DNA from: Flavobacterium sp.
Lineage (GTDB): Bacteria > Bacteroidota > Bacteroidia > Flavobacteriales > Flavobacteriaceae
Length of the DNA stretch: 64,000 bases
NCBI RefSeq assembly: GCF_027484705.1
Contig: NZ_JAIXSL010000022.1
Span: 62,001-126,000 of the forward strand
Direction: 5' to 3'
The notes beneath the pieces are model-generated. The model ran no database searches. It was not told the origin of the DNA and saw only the letters and a program-made list of their open reading frames with translations. This document shows, one piece after another, positions 25,970-35,053 of this stretch. Position 1 is the first letter of the stretch. The number at the start of each line of letters is the position of its first letter. The translations under genes were made by a program, and so were the position numbers.

Positions 25970-26604
25970 GCCAATCCGATTGAAAAAAGTGTATACATGA
26001 TATAATTTAGGATGACAAAAATCCAGGTATACGGTATAAAGATCGTTTTAAAATATTTTTCCGCTAAGATATTATACAATCCAAAATAGGGCAGGCATCC
26101 TAAATAGAAGACCAACACTCCGGTGGCGAACCAAAACGAAATCGAGCGATGAAATTCGATGAGTTCTTCTGAGTCAACCAATTCAGCATAATAAACCAGC
26201 ACATACATCAATATAAAAAGATTGGCAATGCTTAAACTAAGCGAAGCAAAAAAGGTATGATAACTGGCCAACCATGTAGATTCTAAAAGTAAGCTCAATG
26301 TAAAAATGAGGCTTCCAATCATTAAAAAATAATGTGCTTTTTTAGAAAGGATATTTTTAAAAATATAGACATTAAAATAGAACGTAAACGGAATTACGAC
26401 GTATTTATACAAAAGCACATTACTCTTGTAATCTTTAATTTCCGATAAATAATACCCAACACATTCCATTAAAAATACCGCCATTAAAAAAAATGGGAAG
26501 TATTGCCAGCAGGTTCCTTTGAGTTTTTTGTAATTAAAAAAAGCAACAATGCAGGTCAGTAACTCAAAATATTTAATGGCGTTGGTGGCATCTGATAAGG
26601 TCAT
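25951..26604 (-). CDS. Multi-pass membrane protein preceding a two-component system
   Basis: 217 residues with six or seven predicted helices (NAIKYFELLTCIVAFFNY, FFLMAVFLMECVGYYLS, YFLMIGSLIFTLSLLL, SLSIANLFILMYVLVYYAEL, ISFWFATGVLVFYLGCLPYF, WIFVILNYIMYTLFSIGLAW). No enzymatic motif. The layout recalls seven-helix sensory or 7TMR-like modules that lie beside flavobacterial NarX kinases. Its end overlaps the kinase gene by 19 bases, so a signalling complex is likely. I do not recognise a named family. Confidence 0.8.
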   Translation of the reverse strand: MTLSDATNAIKYFELLTCIVAFFNYKKLKGTCWQYFPFFLMAVFLMECVGYYLSEIKDYKSNVLLYKYVVIPFTFYFNVYIFKNILSKKAHYFLMIGSLIFTLSLLLESTWLASYHTFFASLSLSIANLFILMYVLVYYAELVDSEELIEFHRSISFWFATGVLVFYLGCLPYFGLYNILAEKYFKTIFIPYTWIFVILNYIMYTLFSIGLAWSKKK

Positions 26605-26607
26605 TTG

Positions 26608-27102
26608 CTAGGGCAGTTGAATTTTACTCGCATCATATAAAGGACAAGCTTGCCCCATATCGCCAACATACAGATTAGCATCAGACTTCGATGATAGGTA
26701 AATATCGTTGCCATCAATGTCAATTCCAGTGATAATTGGGGTCAACAGATTGGTCTCGGTTTCAAGTCCGAAATAGATTCGTATGCCTTCGCAATGCTCA
26801 AGCTGTAAAAAGCTTTCAAATATATTTTTGTTGAAATTGACCGCTAAAGGAATGTCGAAACTGTTCGTTTTTTTAGCGTCTTCGAGTGCAATGATCATTC
26901 TAGATCCCTCGTTTTTAGCGATGACATGGTTGGTGGGTAAGGTGAAAACAGGTGCTGAAACTTTAGCGGCAAGGCCTTTGGTTTGTTGTGTTGCAGTGAC
27001 TTTTTTGATAGTCGACGTCTTTTTTACAGCGGCCTTTTTCTTTGGTGTTGTGGTTTGTTTTTTATTCGTTTCGGATTTCGGAGTGTTTTTTTTCGTGGTC
27101 AT
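26608..27102 (-). CDS. Lysine-rich N-terminus protein, first gene of the signalling operon
   Basis: 164 residues from the preferred start at 27102 (the frame is open up to an ATG at 27204). Residues 1-45 are a Lys/Thr/Ala-rich flexible tail (MTTKKNTPKSETNKKQTTT). Residues 55-164 look globular: FTLPTNHVIAKNEGSRMIIA, FLQLEHCEGIRIYFGLETE and a C-terminal GDMGQACPLYD. The membrane-protein gene follows after three bases, so it belongs to the two-component operon. The tail could bind nucleic acid or acidic partners, an inference only. No family recognised. Between it and the next gene at 27393 I see no further gene or clear consensus promoter. Confidence 0.72.
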   Translation of the reverse strand: MTTKKNTPKSETNKKQTTTPKKKAAVKKTSTIKKVTATQQTKGLAAKVSAPVFTLPTNHVIAKNEGSRMIIALEDAKKTNSFDIPLAVNFNKNIFESFLQLEHCEGIRIYFGLETETNLLTPIITGIDIDGNDIYLSSKSDANLYVGDMGQACPLYDASKIQLP

Positions 27103-27392
27103 TTGTTTTGTTTTTATGGGTTTGTTTTGAAAGTCAGAATTAATAAATGTATGACTTAATTTTAACAAAGGAACATCAATGACTATTTTTTTAGGATAGT
27201 TCATAAAACATATTGCGCACCGTTAAACGACGGTATTTTTTTCCGCTGAATCCGCAGTGCCATTTCAGTTGATTCCTCGTCGATTGATTCTCAGCTTGTT
27301 TGCAGTTTTGTAAGGTGCTTTTGAAGTACAATTTGTAGTATGGTCGAACCTGAAAAGCCTAAATAGAGTAAGGAGAACTAAAATTCAGACGT

Positions 27393-30392
27393 ATGAAAAC
27401 AAAACTATTATTTTATTTAATCCTATTGTTTGGGTTGAATAGTTACGCCCAATTTACTATAATTCCCGACCCGAATTTTGAGCAAGCGCTTATTAATTTG
27501 GGTTATGATGCAGGACCCACTAATGGTTCCGTACTCACTACTAATATCAGCGGTATTACTTTTTTAGATGTCCACAACCAATCAATTTCAGATTTGACGG
27601 GTATTCAAGATTTTGCTGCTTTAGTTGATTTGAGATGTTATGACAATCAAATCGCGAATCTAAACCTAAGCGGATTGGCCAATCTGATCTATCTGTATTG
27701 CTTCAACAATCAAATGGTTGGTTTGAATCTAAGCGGGTTGAACAGCCTGCAACAGTTGAGTTGCAACAACAATCAAATCACCACTTTGAATGTAAACGGT
27801 TTAAACAATTTGGTTTATTTGGATTGTAACAGCAACCAGATTACAACTTTGAATGCTGGTGGACTTAACAGTTTGTTTGCCTTAAGATGTTTCAATAATC
27901 AATTGACCAGTTTGACGGTAACAGGTTCAAATAGTGTGACCAATATTGATTGTTCTAATAACCTATTGACAAGTTTAGATGTAAGCGGATTAAATAACTT
28001 GGATACCTTATCTTGTTTCGAAAATAATTTGACATGTTTGAGTGTCAGTGGATTGCCTCGTTTTGCGTCGTTAGTTTGCTCTTTCAATCAATTGACTAAG
28101 TTAGATTTGACCAATACGCCTGTTTTAGCCACGGTCAGATGCCAGCAAAATCCTAATTTGACTTGCATCAAAGTCAATAACGTCAGTGCGGCGAATGCCA
28201 ACACAAACTGGATTAAGGACAATACTGCGTCCTATTCTTTAAACTGCGCGTCTTGTGCTCTTCCGTGCACGGTATTCGATACTCCGCTGTTTACTCCAAT
28301 AAATCCGATTTGTTCCGGCGATGTATTAATTCCTCCGCCAAGCACTTCACTCAATGGTATTCCCGGAAGCTGGTCGCCGGCATTCAATAATACGGTAACA
28401 ACCGTCTATACGTTTACACCTGATGCAGGTTACTGCGCTTTAACCAGGACTTTGACGATTACCGTGAATCCTTCAGTAACGCCTGTTTTCACTCCAGTTG
28501 CGCGGATTTGTTTAGGCGCCACCATATCACCATTGCCGACGACATCGCTCAATGGAATAACCGGAACGTGGTCGCCCGCAATCAACAATACGGCATCTAC
28601 CACTTATACCTTTACACCAAATGTTGGTCAATGTGCTACCAATGCTTCAATGATAATCAGGGTAGCCCCGACTGTAACACCTACATTTACCGCAATCGCG
28701 CCCGTTTGCTCTTTGGTGACAACATCACCTTTGCCTGCTACATCGCTCAATGGTGTTACAGGAACTTGGTCACCGGCATTTGACAATACGACACCGCCAT
28801 TTAATTTTACGACAACCTTATATACATTTACACCAAATACTGGACAGTGTGCTGCCACAACAACTATGAGCATTACGGTTCTTCCCGTAGAAAGTATCTT
28901 CTTTTTCCCAGTAGATCCTATTTGTTCCGGAGATGCCTTAGTTCCACCGCCAAACACATCGCTCAACGGCATTGTAGGAAGTTGGTCACCCGCATTCAAT
29001 AATACGGTAACCACAACTTATACCTTCACACCAAATGCGGATTATTGTGCGTCCCCAAGAACAATGACGATTACAGTTAATCCTTCAGGTACGCCAATCT
29101 TCACGCCCATTGCACCAATTTGTTCAAACATTACGGTATCGCCATTGCCAACAACTTCTAACAATGGTATTGTAGGAACCTGGTCGCCTGCATTCAATAA
29201 TACTGCTACGACAACCTATACTTTTACACCTACAGCAAGCCAATGTGCAACAACAACTACTACAATGACTATTGCGGTGACTGCGGCTTCAGTATGGTAT
29301 TTGGACAATGACAATGATGCTTATGGTAACCCATTGCTTTCGACATTGGCATGTACGAGACCAACAGGTTATGTCAGCAATAACACAGATTGTAATGATT
29401 CCAACGCGGATGTAAATCCAAACCATGTAGAAGTTCCAGGAAACGGCATTGATGATAACTGTAGCGGTACGATTGATGAGTTTACGCCAACAGTTCAGGT
29501 GATTCCTTCACAATGCGGCATTACTTTAACGTCGCTTTGGGACACCATTTTCGCTACCACCGCAGCTGGCGTTCCTACCAATTATCGCTTTGAAATTTCT
29601 GCTCCTCCTTTTGTTCGGACTTTTGATACTTCACTTCCGGCGCAGCTCAACAAATGCACGATGTATAATTTCCCATGCGTTGCTTTCAATACGACCTATT
29701 CGGTTCGCGTAGCCAGAAAAGTCAATGGGTTTTGGCAAGCTTACGGACCAGCGTGTAACATCACTACGCCACTTGGAATTACAACTTCGTTGGTTCCTTC
29801 GTCTTGCGGTGCAACCATTTCATCGAGCTGGACTAGTTTCTTTATCAATCCGGTGGGAAGTATGCCTTGTTTTGCGGTAACAGCATACCGCGTTAAAGTG
29901 GTTGATCAGAATGGGAGCGTGAGTTACCTGACATTGCCCGCTCCCGGACCCACTAGTTTTAACTTAAGAAACGGAAATTTTGTTCCTTTAATTGCAAGGG
30001 CACCCAATGCTACTTATACGGTTAGTGTTCAAATAGAATTGAATGGAGCGTGGCAAACTCCCGGCGGCCAAGATTTATATGGTCCGGCGTGTGTGATTAG
30101 AACATCGCCTTCGTTTTCAAGACAAACAGAATCAGGCGACGCTACGGATTTCAAAGCCACAGCTTATCCGAATCCGTATTCGGATAATTTTAATCTCGAT
30201 ATCACTAGTGAAAGTGACCATGCTTTAGAGATTAAAATTTACGATATGATGGGAAGATTAATCGAATCGCATCAAGTTCCTGCTGCTGCTATTGAAGCTA
30301 TGGAATTTGGGAAAAACTATGCTTCAGGAATTTATAATGTTATTGTAACCCAAAGGGAACGCATCCAAACCTTGCGTGTGATTAAAAGATAA
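27393..30392 (+). CDS. Giant T9SS cargo: leucine-rich repeats, five tandem modules, MopE-like motif
   Basis: 999 residues. Signal peptide KTKLLFYLILLFGLNSYA. Residues 60-275 contain bacterial leucine-rich repeats of about 21 residues (LDCNSNQITTLNAGGLNSL, FALRCFNNQLTSLTV). Residues 290-625 hold five modules of about 66 residues, each with a TSLNGIxGTWSPAFNNT core and a TYTFTP strand ending at a Cys. Residues 630-690 carry a MopE-like putative metal-binding segment (WYLDNDNDAYGNP, DCNDSNADVNP, GIDDNCSGTIDE). The last 85 residues are a type A sorting domain (YPNPYSDNFNLDI, LEIKIYDMMGRLIES, GIYNVIVTQRERIQTLRV). It is probably a surface adhesin or binding protein. A terminator follows. Confidence 0.88.
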   Translation: MKTKLLFYLILLFGLNSYAQFTIIPDPNFEQALINLGYDAGPTNGSVLTTNISGITFLDVHNQSISDLTGIQDFAALVDLRCYDNQIANLNLSGLANLIYLYCFNNQMVGLNLSGLNSLQQLSCNNNQITTLNVNGLNNLVYLDCNSNQITTLNAGGLNSLFALRCFNNQLTSLTVTGSNSVTNIDCSNNLLTSLDVSGLNNLDTLSCFENNLTCLSVSGLPRFASLVCSFNQLTKLDLTNTPVLATVRCQQNPNLTCIKVNNVSAANANTNWIKDNTASYSLNCASCALPCTVFDTPLFTPINPICSGDVLIPPPSTSLNGIPGSWSPAFNNTVTTVYTFTPDAGYCALTRTLTITVNPSVTPVFTPVARICLGATISPLPTTSLNGITGTWSPAINNTASTTYTFTPNVGQCATNASMIIRVAPTVTPTFTAIAPVCSLVTTSPLPATSLNGVTGTWSPAFDNTTPPFNFTTTLYTFTPNTGQCAATTTMSITVLPVESIFFFPVDPICSGDALVPPPNTSLNGIVGSWSPAFNNTVTTTYTFTPNADYCASPRTMTITVNPSGTPIFTPIAPICSNITVSPLPTTSNNGIVGTWSPAFNNTATTTYTFTPTASQCATTTTTMTIAVTAASVWYLDNDNDAYGNPLLSTLACTRPTGYVSNNTDCNDSNADVNPNHVEVPGNGIDDNCSGTIDEFTPTVQVIPSQCGITLTSLWDTIFATTAAGVPTNYRFEISAPPFVRTFDTSLPAQLNKCTMYNFPCVAFNTTYSVRVARKVNGFWQAYGPACNITTPLGITTSLVPSSCGATISSSWTSFFINPVGSMPCFAVTAYRVKVVDQNGSVSYLTLPAPGPTSFNLRNGNFVPLIARAPNATYTVSVQIELNGAWQTPGGQDLYGPACVIRTSPSFSRQTESGDATDFKATAYPNPYSDNFNLDITSESDHALEIKIYDMMGRLIESHQVPAAAIEAMEFGKNYASGIYNVIVTQRERIQTLRVIKR

Positions 30393-30403
30393 TAGTATCA
30401 TTG

Positions 30404-30445
30404 GCGGTTGCAAACCCTCAGGCACGATGAGTTGCAACCGCTTTT
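30404..30445 (+). terminator. Terminator after the LRR cargo gene
   Basis: GCGGTTGCAA (30404-30413) and TTGCAACCGC (30432-30441), a perfect 10-bp stem followed by TTTT. The rest of the gap to 30673 shows no gene or clear signal. Confidence 0.88.
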
Positions 30446-30672
30446 GTTTGATCTTAACTTCGCTAAGGCGCATGCATTGACAATATTGAACACTGCACGG
30501 ATTCTGGATTTTCGACATTTATACCTGTAGAGATAAACTTACTTTTTAGGTTTTATTTTCTGATTTTGTAAATAATGGAATTGCTTTTAATTCAAACCCG
30601 TTAATTTTCTGTATGTTGTACTGCATTAACGTTTTATTCGAACCCTAAAACAACTATCAAACGCTAAACAAA

Positions 30673-32622
30673 ATGACGAAGATCCAAAAATATTGCAATT
30701 CAACCCTGCTGTTTTTTTTGATGAGTTGCTTTTTTAACACCACATACGGCCAGCTGATCGCCAACAATGATTCGGTTTATACCCTCGGTGCGTCGGGCAA
30801 TATTCTTTGGAACGACACCTTAAACGGACAACCGATCTCACCCTCTGATGTAACTATTTCGTATACCAGCGCAGATCCGAATTTTACCATTGATTCCAAT
30901 GGTTGGATCTTGTATCCCGGAATTTCGTCGGGCGTGCTGATTGTCACGTATCAATTATGCGAAACAGCGAATCCGGGCAATTGTTATTCGGCCAATGTCT
31001 ATTTTTACGCGGCTGGTATTCTTAACGCGCAGGATGATGTTTTTCCTGCGAACGGTGAATTCGGATCGAGTACTCCGTCAGTTTTAGCCAATGACAGTCT
31101 CAACGGAAATCCGGTTACCCCGGCCAATGTTTTGGTTTCTTTTGTTTTGGCTTCAAGTCCAAACCTTTTCCTCAATAACATTACCGGTGTCGTCACCGTA
31201 TTTCCCGGAACGCCTGCCGGAATTTATACCTTAACTTATCAAATATGTGAGGTGACGAGTTTTATCAATTGTGATGTAGCTGTCGCCACCATTCAGGTTA
31301 CCGGGCCAGCGCCCTGCTGGCAATCTGTTTCTATAGGCGATTATCATACTTCAGCGATCAAAACTGACGGAACGTTATGGTCATGGGGAAATAATGGATT
31401 GGGAAGTTTAGGAATAGGCAATACGACCGATTCGAGTTATCCTGTGCAAGTCGGAACTGATACGGATTGGAAATTTATAGCCGTGGGCGACGATCACACA
31501 CTTGCCATCAAAAACAATGGCACTTTATGGGCTTGGGGTTGGAACCAATACAGTCAATTGGGTGACGGCACCACCACAGACCGAAACAGTCCGGTGCAAA
31601 TCGGAATCGATTCTGATTGGAAATTCGCATCTGCTTTGTATGGAAATTCGTGTGCGATTAAAAACAATAATACGCTTTGGGCCTGGGGATACAACTATAA
31701 CGGCAATGTAGGCAATGGAACCAATATCATTCAACCTACACCCGTTCAAATTTCACCCGATACCAATTGGAAATCCGTTTCTGTGGGTGATGCGCATTCG
31801 ATGGCTGTAAAATCTACAGGCACTTTGTGGGCTTGGGGCTGGAATGGCAGTGGCCAATTGGCCAACGGAAACACAACCTCGACCAACAGTCCGATACCCA
31901 CAGGAACTGCGGCGAGTTTCAACCAATGGAAAGCAGTTTCAGTAAGCAGCCAATATGCTATGGGACTCCTTAATGACGGTACAATGTGGATTTGGGGCAT
32001 CAATACCTCCGGGCAATTAGGCAATGGTTCAACAACAAACAACATCCCGATTCAGGTCGGAACCGATTCCGATTGGGCTTTAATTTCGGCGGGATATTTC
32101 CACAGGCTTGCCATCAAGAACGACGGTACTTTATGGGCTTGGGGCAATAACGCAGGCAGGTTGGGCGATGGCACGACCACCGATAGAAACAGCCCTGTTC
32201 AAATTGGAACCGACACCAATTGGGTGAAAATTGAAGCAAAATACAGTCATTCGGCGGCGATGAAAACCGATGGAAGCCTGTGGGTTTGGGGAATGAATAA
32301 TTTCGGACAATTGGGCGACGGTACCCACACCGATCAATTATCGCCGATGATGGTCAATTGTGCTACGTTGAACGTTGATCAAATCAGCGCAGAAACCACG
32401 ACCACTGTTTTTCCAAATCCAACCCATGGCATCTTAAGTATTAAAGCAAGCGCTGCTATAAAACAAATAGAAATTTATGACTTCAATGGCAGGATGATCT
32501 TTTCTTCAACAGAAAATACTGCAAATGTTTCTTTGAATATCGAACGTTTTTCGGTTGGCATTTATTTATTGAAAGTGATTTCAGAGACAGGAACTAGCAT
32601 TCAAAAAATCATAAAAAAATAG
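30673..32622 (+). CDS. T9SS cargo with seven RCC1 repeats
   Basis: 649 residues. Signal peptide ends at TTYG, mature start QLIANNDSVYT. Residues 25-210 hold two Ig/cadherin-like modules with ILWNDTLNGQPISPSDV and VLANDSLNGNPVTPANV. Residues 212-560 contain seven RCC1-type repeats of about 50 residues, each with an AIKxDGTLWAWGxN core and a QLGDGTTTDRNSPVQIG closing block, which gives a complete seven-bladed propeller. A sorting domain ends the protein (VFPNPTHGILSIKA, IEIYDFNGRMIFS, GIYLLKVISETGTSIQKII). It is first of three related genes in tandem. Surface binding is inferred. Confidence 0.88.
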   Translation: MTKIQKYCNSTLLFFLMSCFFNTTYGQLIANNDSVYTLGASGNILWNDTLNGQPISPSDVTISYTSADPNFTIDSNGWILYPGISSGVLIVTYQLCETANPGNCYSANVYFYAAGILNAQDDVFPANGEFGSSTPSVLANDSLNGNPVTPANVLVSFVLASSPNLFLNNITGVVTVFPGTPAGIYTLTYQICEVTSFINCDVAVATIQVTGPAPCWQSVSIGDYHTSAIKTDGTLWSWGNNGLGSLGIGNTTDSSYPVQVGTDTDWKFIAVGDDHTLAIKNNGTLWAWGWNQYSQLGDGTTTDRNSPVQIGIDSDWKFASALYGNSCAIKNNNTLWAWGYNYNGNVGNGTNIIQPTPVQISPDTNWKSVSVGDAHSMAVKSTGTLWAWGWNGSGQLANGNTTSTNSPIPTGTAASFNQWKAVSVSSQYAMGLLNDGTMWIWGINTSGQLGNGSTTNNIPIQVGTDSDWALISAGYFHRLAIKNDGTLWAWGNNAGRLGDGTTTDRNSPVQIGTDTNWVKIEAKYSHSAAMKTDGSLWVWGMNNFGQLGDGTHTDQLSPMMVNCATLNVDQISAETTTTVFPNPTHGILSIKASAAIKQIEIYDFNGRMIFSSTENTANVSLNIERFSVGIYLLKVISETGTSIQKIIKK

Positions 32623-32686
32623 CTTGACAATATTAATTTAGAAACCAATTATAATATCAAATAAAAAACATTAACAAAAAACTATA

Positions 32687-35029
32687 ATGATGAAAAAAAC
32701 TACCTTAAAAATTTTATTTGCATTAATGATCACATCTTTTTTGCAAGCTCAAACCGCGAACTATGACAATGTTTTAGTTTGTCCAATGGGAGGAGGCTTT
32801 ACTTCTGCACATCCATTAAGCAATGATTATACTCTCGTTGGGAATATCGTTCCAACTTCACTAGATTTAGACCAATCCTTAGCAGGAGTTCAGTCGACGG
32901 TCATCGTCAATGGAATTGTATTTACCGCAGATCCTACGGGTGAAGTTACTTGGTCTGGGCCTGGCTTAGGGCCGAATTTAATCGACTATACCTTTTCTGA
33001 TGATTTAGGGGGTACTTCCAACGTAGCCACATTAAACGTCTATTTTGATCCGCCTATTCTCGTGAATGCAGATGAGTTTTATGATTATTCTGGAGGAAGT
33101 ACAACAATGAGCGTTTCAAATAACGATTATGTCGCCGGTGGATTTCCTGCTTTTGGTGCAGTCGTTACTTTTCCTACAACTTATCCTGGTTTTATCATGA
33201 ATGGCGATGGCACCATTACGATTGCTTCAGGAACTCCGGAAGGAACCTATACGATGCTTTACAATTCCACCAGCCCTGCATGTCCGTATTTTAATAATGC
33301 GACCGTAATCATTCATGTTACACCAGAAATGACATTCAATATTGCAGGTACTTATAATGATTATAACGCAGACGGGTATACTAGTGTTGGCGATGTAATT
33401 GATTACCAATATTCTTTAAATAATATCAGCACATCAGCCATTAATAGTGTTGATGTTACTTCACCTACAGGTGGAATTTTAGGCAGTCCAATTGCGGTTT
33501 TCAACGCAGGCGCTACCGATAATACGACTTTTACAAGCCGATACCTCATTACACAAAATGATATTAATCTTGGTGCTATCATTAATAAAACGGCCACAGC
33601 ATCCGGGACAACTTCTTTCGGAATTTCTAATGCTACTGCAACGGCGTCGAATAGTTTGAGTATTAGCAATGGTATCAAATTCAATGCGTTTTTTGATACC
33701 AATAATAATGGTGTTCAGGATGTCGGTGAGGTCAACTTAAATATGGGGCAATTTAATTATGAAATCAACGCTGACGGTATCATACATCATATTGCCTCGA
33801 GTTCTGGTTACCATTATTTATACGAGTCAAATCCGACTACCACATACAATCTGAGCTATACTTTAGATCCTGTTTTTGCTACTTATTATATAACTACTGC
33901 TGCCTATTCGAGTGTCACTGTAGGTGCTGGTTCCGGAATTACAACGTATAACTTTCCTATCATTGCAGGAACATTATTTAATGATTTAAGCGTTTCATTA
34001 ATGGGTTACGGAGCACCGCCAAGACCGGGTTTTACTTATGCCAACAGAATCAAATACACCAATTTTAGCAACCAAATTATTCCTTCTGGAACCGTAAGTT
34101 TCAATTGTGGTGCTGCAGTTTCAATACTATCTACAGCACCCACAGCAACGACTTCAACGGCAACTAATTTCACTTATGACTTCACAAATTTATTGCCTTT
34201 TGAATCAAGATATATCAATGTTACGATGCAAGTGCCTACCATTCCTACGGTAGCTTTAGGCGATTTAGTGGCCAATTCAGCTTCCATTATTCCTACTGCT
34301 GCCGACATTCATCCATTGGATAATACGAGCCATCTAACCCAAACCATTGTAGGTTCTTATGATCCAAATGACAAAGTAGAAAGCCATGGTCACGATATTT
34401 TGCGTTCCAGTTTCACATCGGATGATTACTTCACGTATACCATTCAGTTCGAAAATACAGGAACTGCTAATGCTGTGAATGTTAGAGTGAATGATGTTTT
34501 AGATGCACAATTAGACGAATCGTCGATCAAAGTAATCGATGCCAGTCATGCTTATGTTTTAGATCGAGTGGGAAGCAACCTCAATTTTAAATTTGAAGCC
34601 ATCGATTTGCCCCCGTCAATTTCAGGAACAGATACCGGAAAAGGTTATGTTGTTTTTCAAGTAAAACCAAAACCTGGATTTGCCATTGGAGACATTATTC
34701 CAAATACAGCCAATATTTATTTCGATTTCAATCCGGCGATTGTCACCAATACTTGGACTTCGGAATTTGTCCCGCTTTTGGCGGTCAATCAGTTGCGTAT
34801 TGATGGGTTTTCGGTATATCCAAATCCAACAACAAATAGGGTGAATATTAAAGCAAACAGTATCATAAAGCAAGTGGAACTTTTTGATTTCAATGGGAGA
34901 ATGATGCTTTCTTCCAAAGAAAATGCGCCGAATGTTTCCTTGAATATCGAACGTTTCTCTAATGGAATTTATTGGTTGAAAATAGCTACAGCGACCACCA
35001 ATACTGTTTATAAGATCATTAAAAACTAA
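32687..35029 (+). CDS. T9SS cargo with DUF11-like (DUF7619-type) modules
   Basis: 780 residues. Signal peptide KILFALMITSFLQA. After two Ig-like modules (to about 215) come DUF11-like domains: NIAGTYNDYNADGYTSVGDV, a FDTNNNGVQDVGEVNLNM segment with Asp/Asn calcium-type motif, and the conserved block YDPNDKVESHGHDILRSSF, then FTYTIQFENTGTANAVNV and GFAIGDIIPNTANIYFDFNP, matching the repeat annotated DUF7619. The sorting domain closes it (YPNPTTNRVNIKANS, VELFDFNGRMMLS, GIYWLKIATAT). Its domain set is repeated in the next gene, which continues into a propeller. Confidence 0.87.
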   Translation: MMKKTTLKILFALMITSFLQAQTANYDNVLVCPMGGGFTSAHPLSNDYTLVGNIVPTSLDLDQSLAGVQSTVIVNGIVFTADPTGEVTWSGPGLGPNLIDYTFSDDLGGTSNVATLNVYFDPPILVNADEFYDYSGGSTTMSVSNNDYVAGGFPAFGAVVTFPTTYPGFIMNGDGTITIASGTPEGTYTMLYNSTSPACPYFNNATVIIHVTPEMTFNIAGTYNDYNADGYTSVGDVIDYQYSLNNISTSAINSVDVTSPTGGILGSPIAVFNAGATDNTTFTSRYLITQNDINLGAIINKTATASGTTSFGISNATATASNSLSISNGIKFNAFFDTNNNGVQDVGEVNLNMGQFNYEINADGIIHHIASSSGYHYLYESNPTTTYNLSYTLDPVFATYYITTAAYSSVTVGAGSGITTYNFPIIAGTLFNDLSVSLMGYGAPPRPGFTYANRIKYTNFSNQIIPSGTVSFNCGAAVSILSTAPTATTSTATNFTYDFTNLLPFESRYINVTMQVPTIPTVALGDLVANSASIIPTAADIHPLDNTSHLTQTIVGSYDPNDKVESHGHDILRSSFTSDDYFTYTIQFENTGTANAVNVRVNDVLDAQLDESSIKVIDASHAYVLDRVGSNLNFKFEAIDLPPSISGTDTGKGYVVFQVKPKPGFAIGDIIPNTANIYFDFNPAIVTNTWTSEFVPLLAVNQLRIDGFSVYPNPTTNRVNIKANSIIKQVELFDFNGRMMLSSKENAPNVSLNIERFSNGIYWLKIATATTNTVYKIIKN

Positions 35030-35053
35030 CTTCAATTAAACAATTTTTCAATT

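Noticed and set aside
32624..32655. Sigma-70-like TTGACA ... TATAAT
   Set aside because: The spacer is 20 bases and Bacteroidota do not use this signature; chance match in AT-rich sequence.
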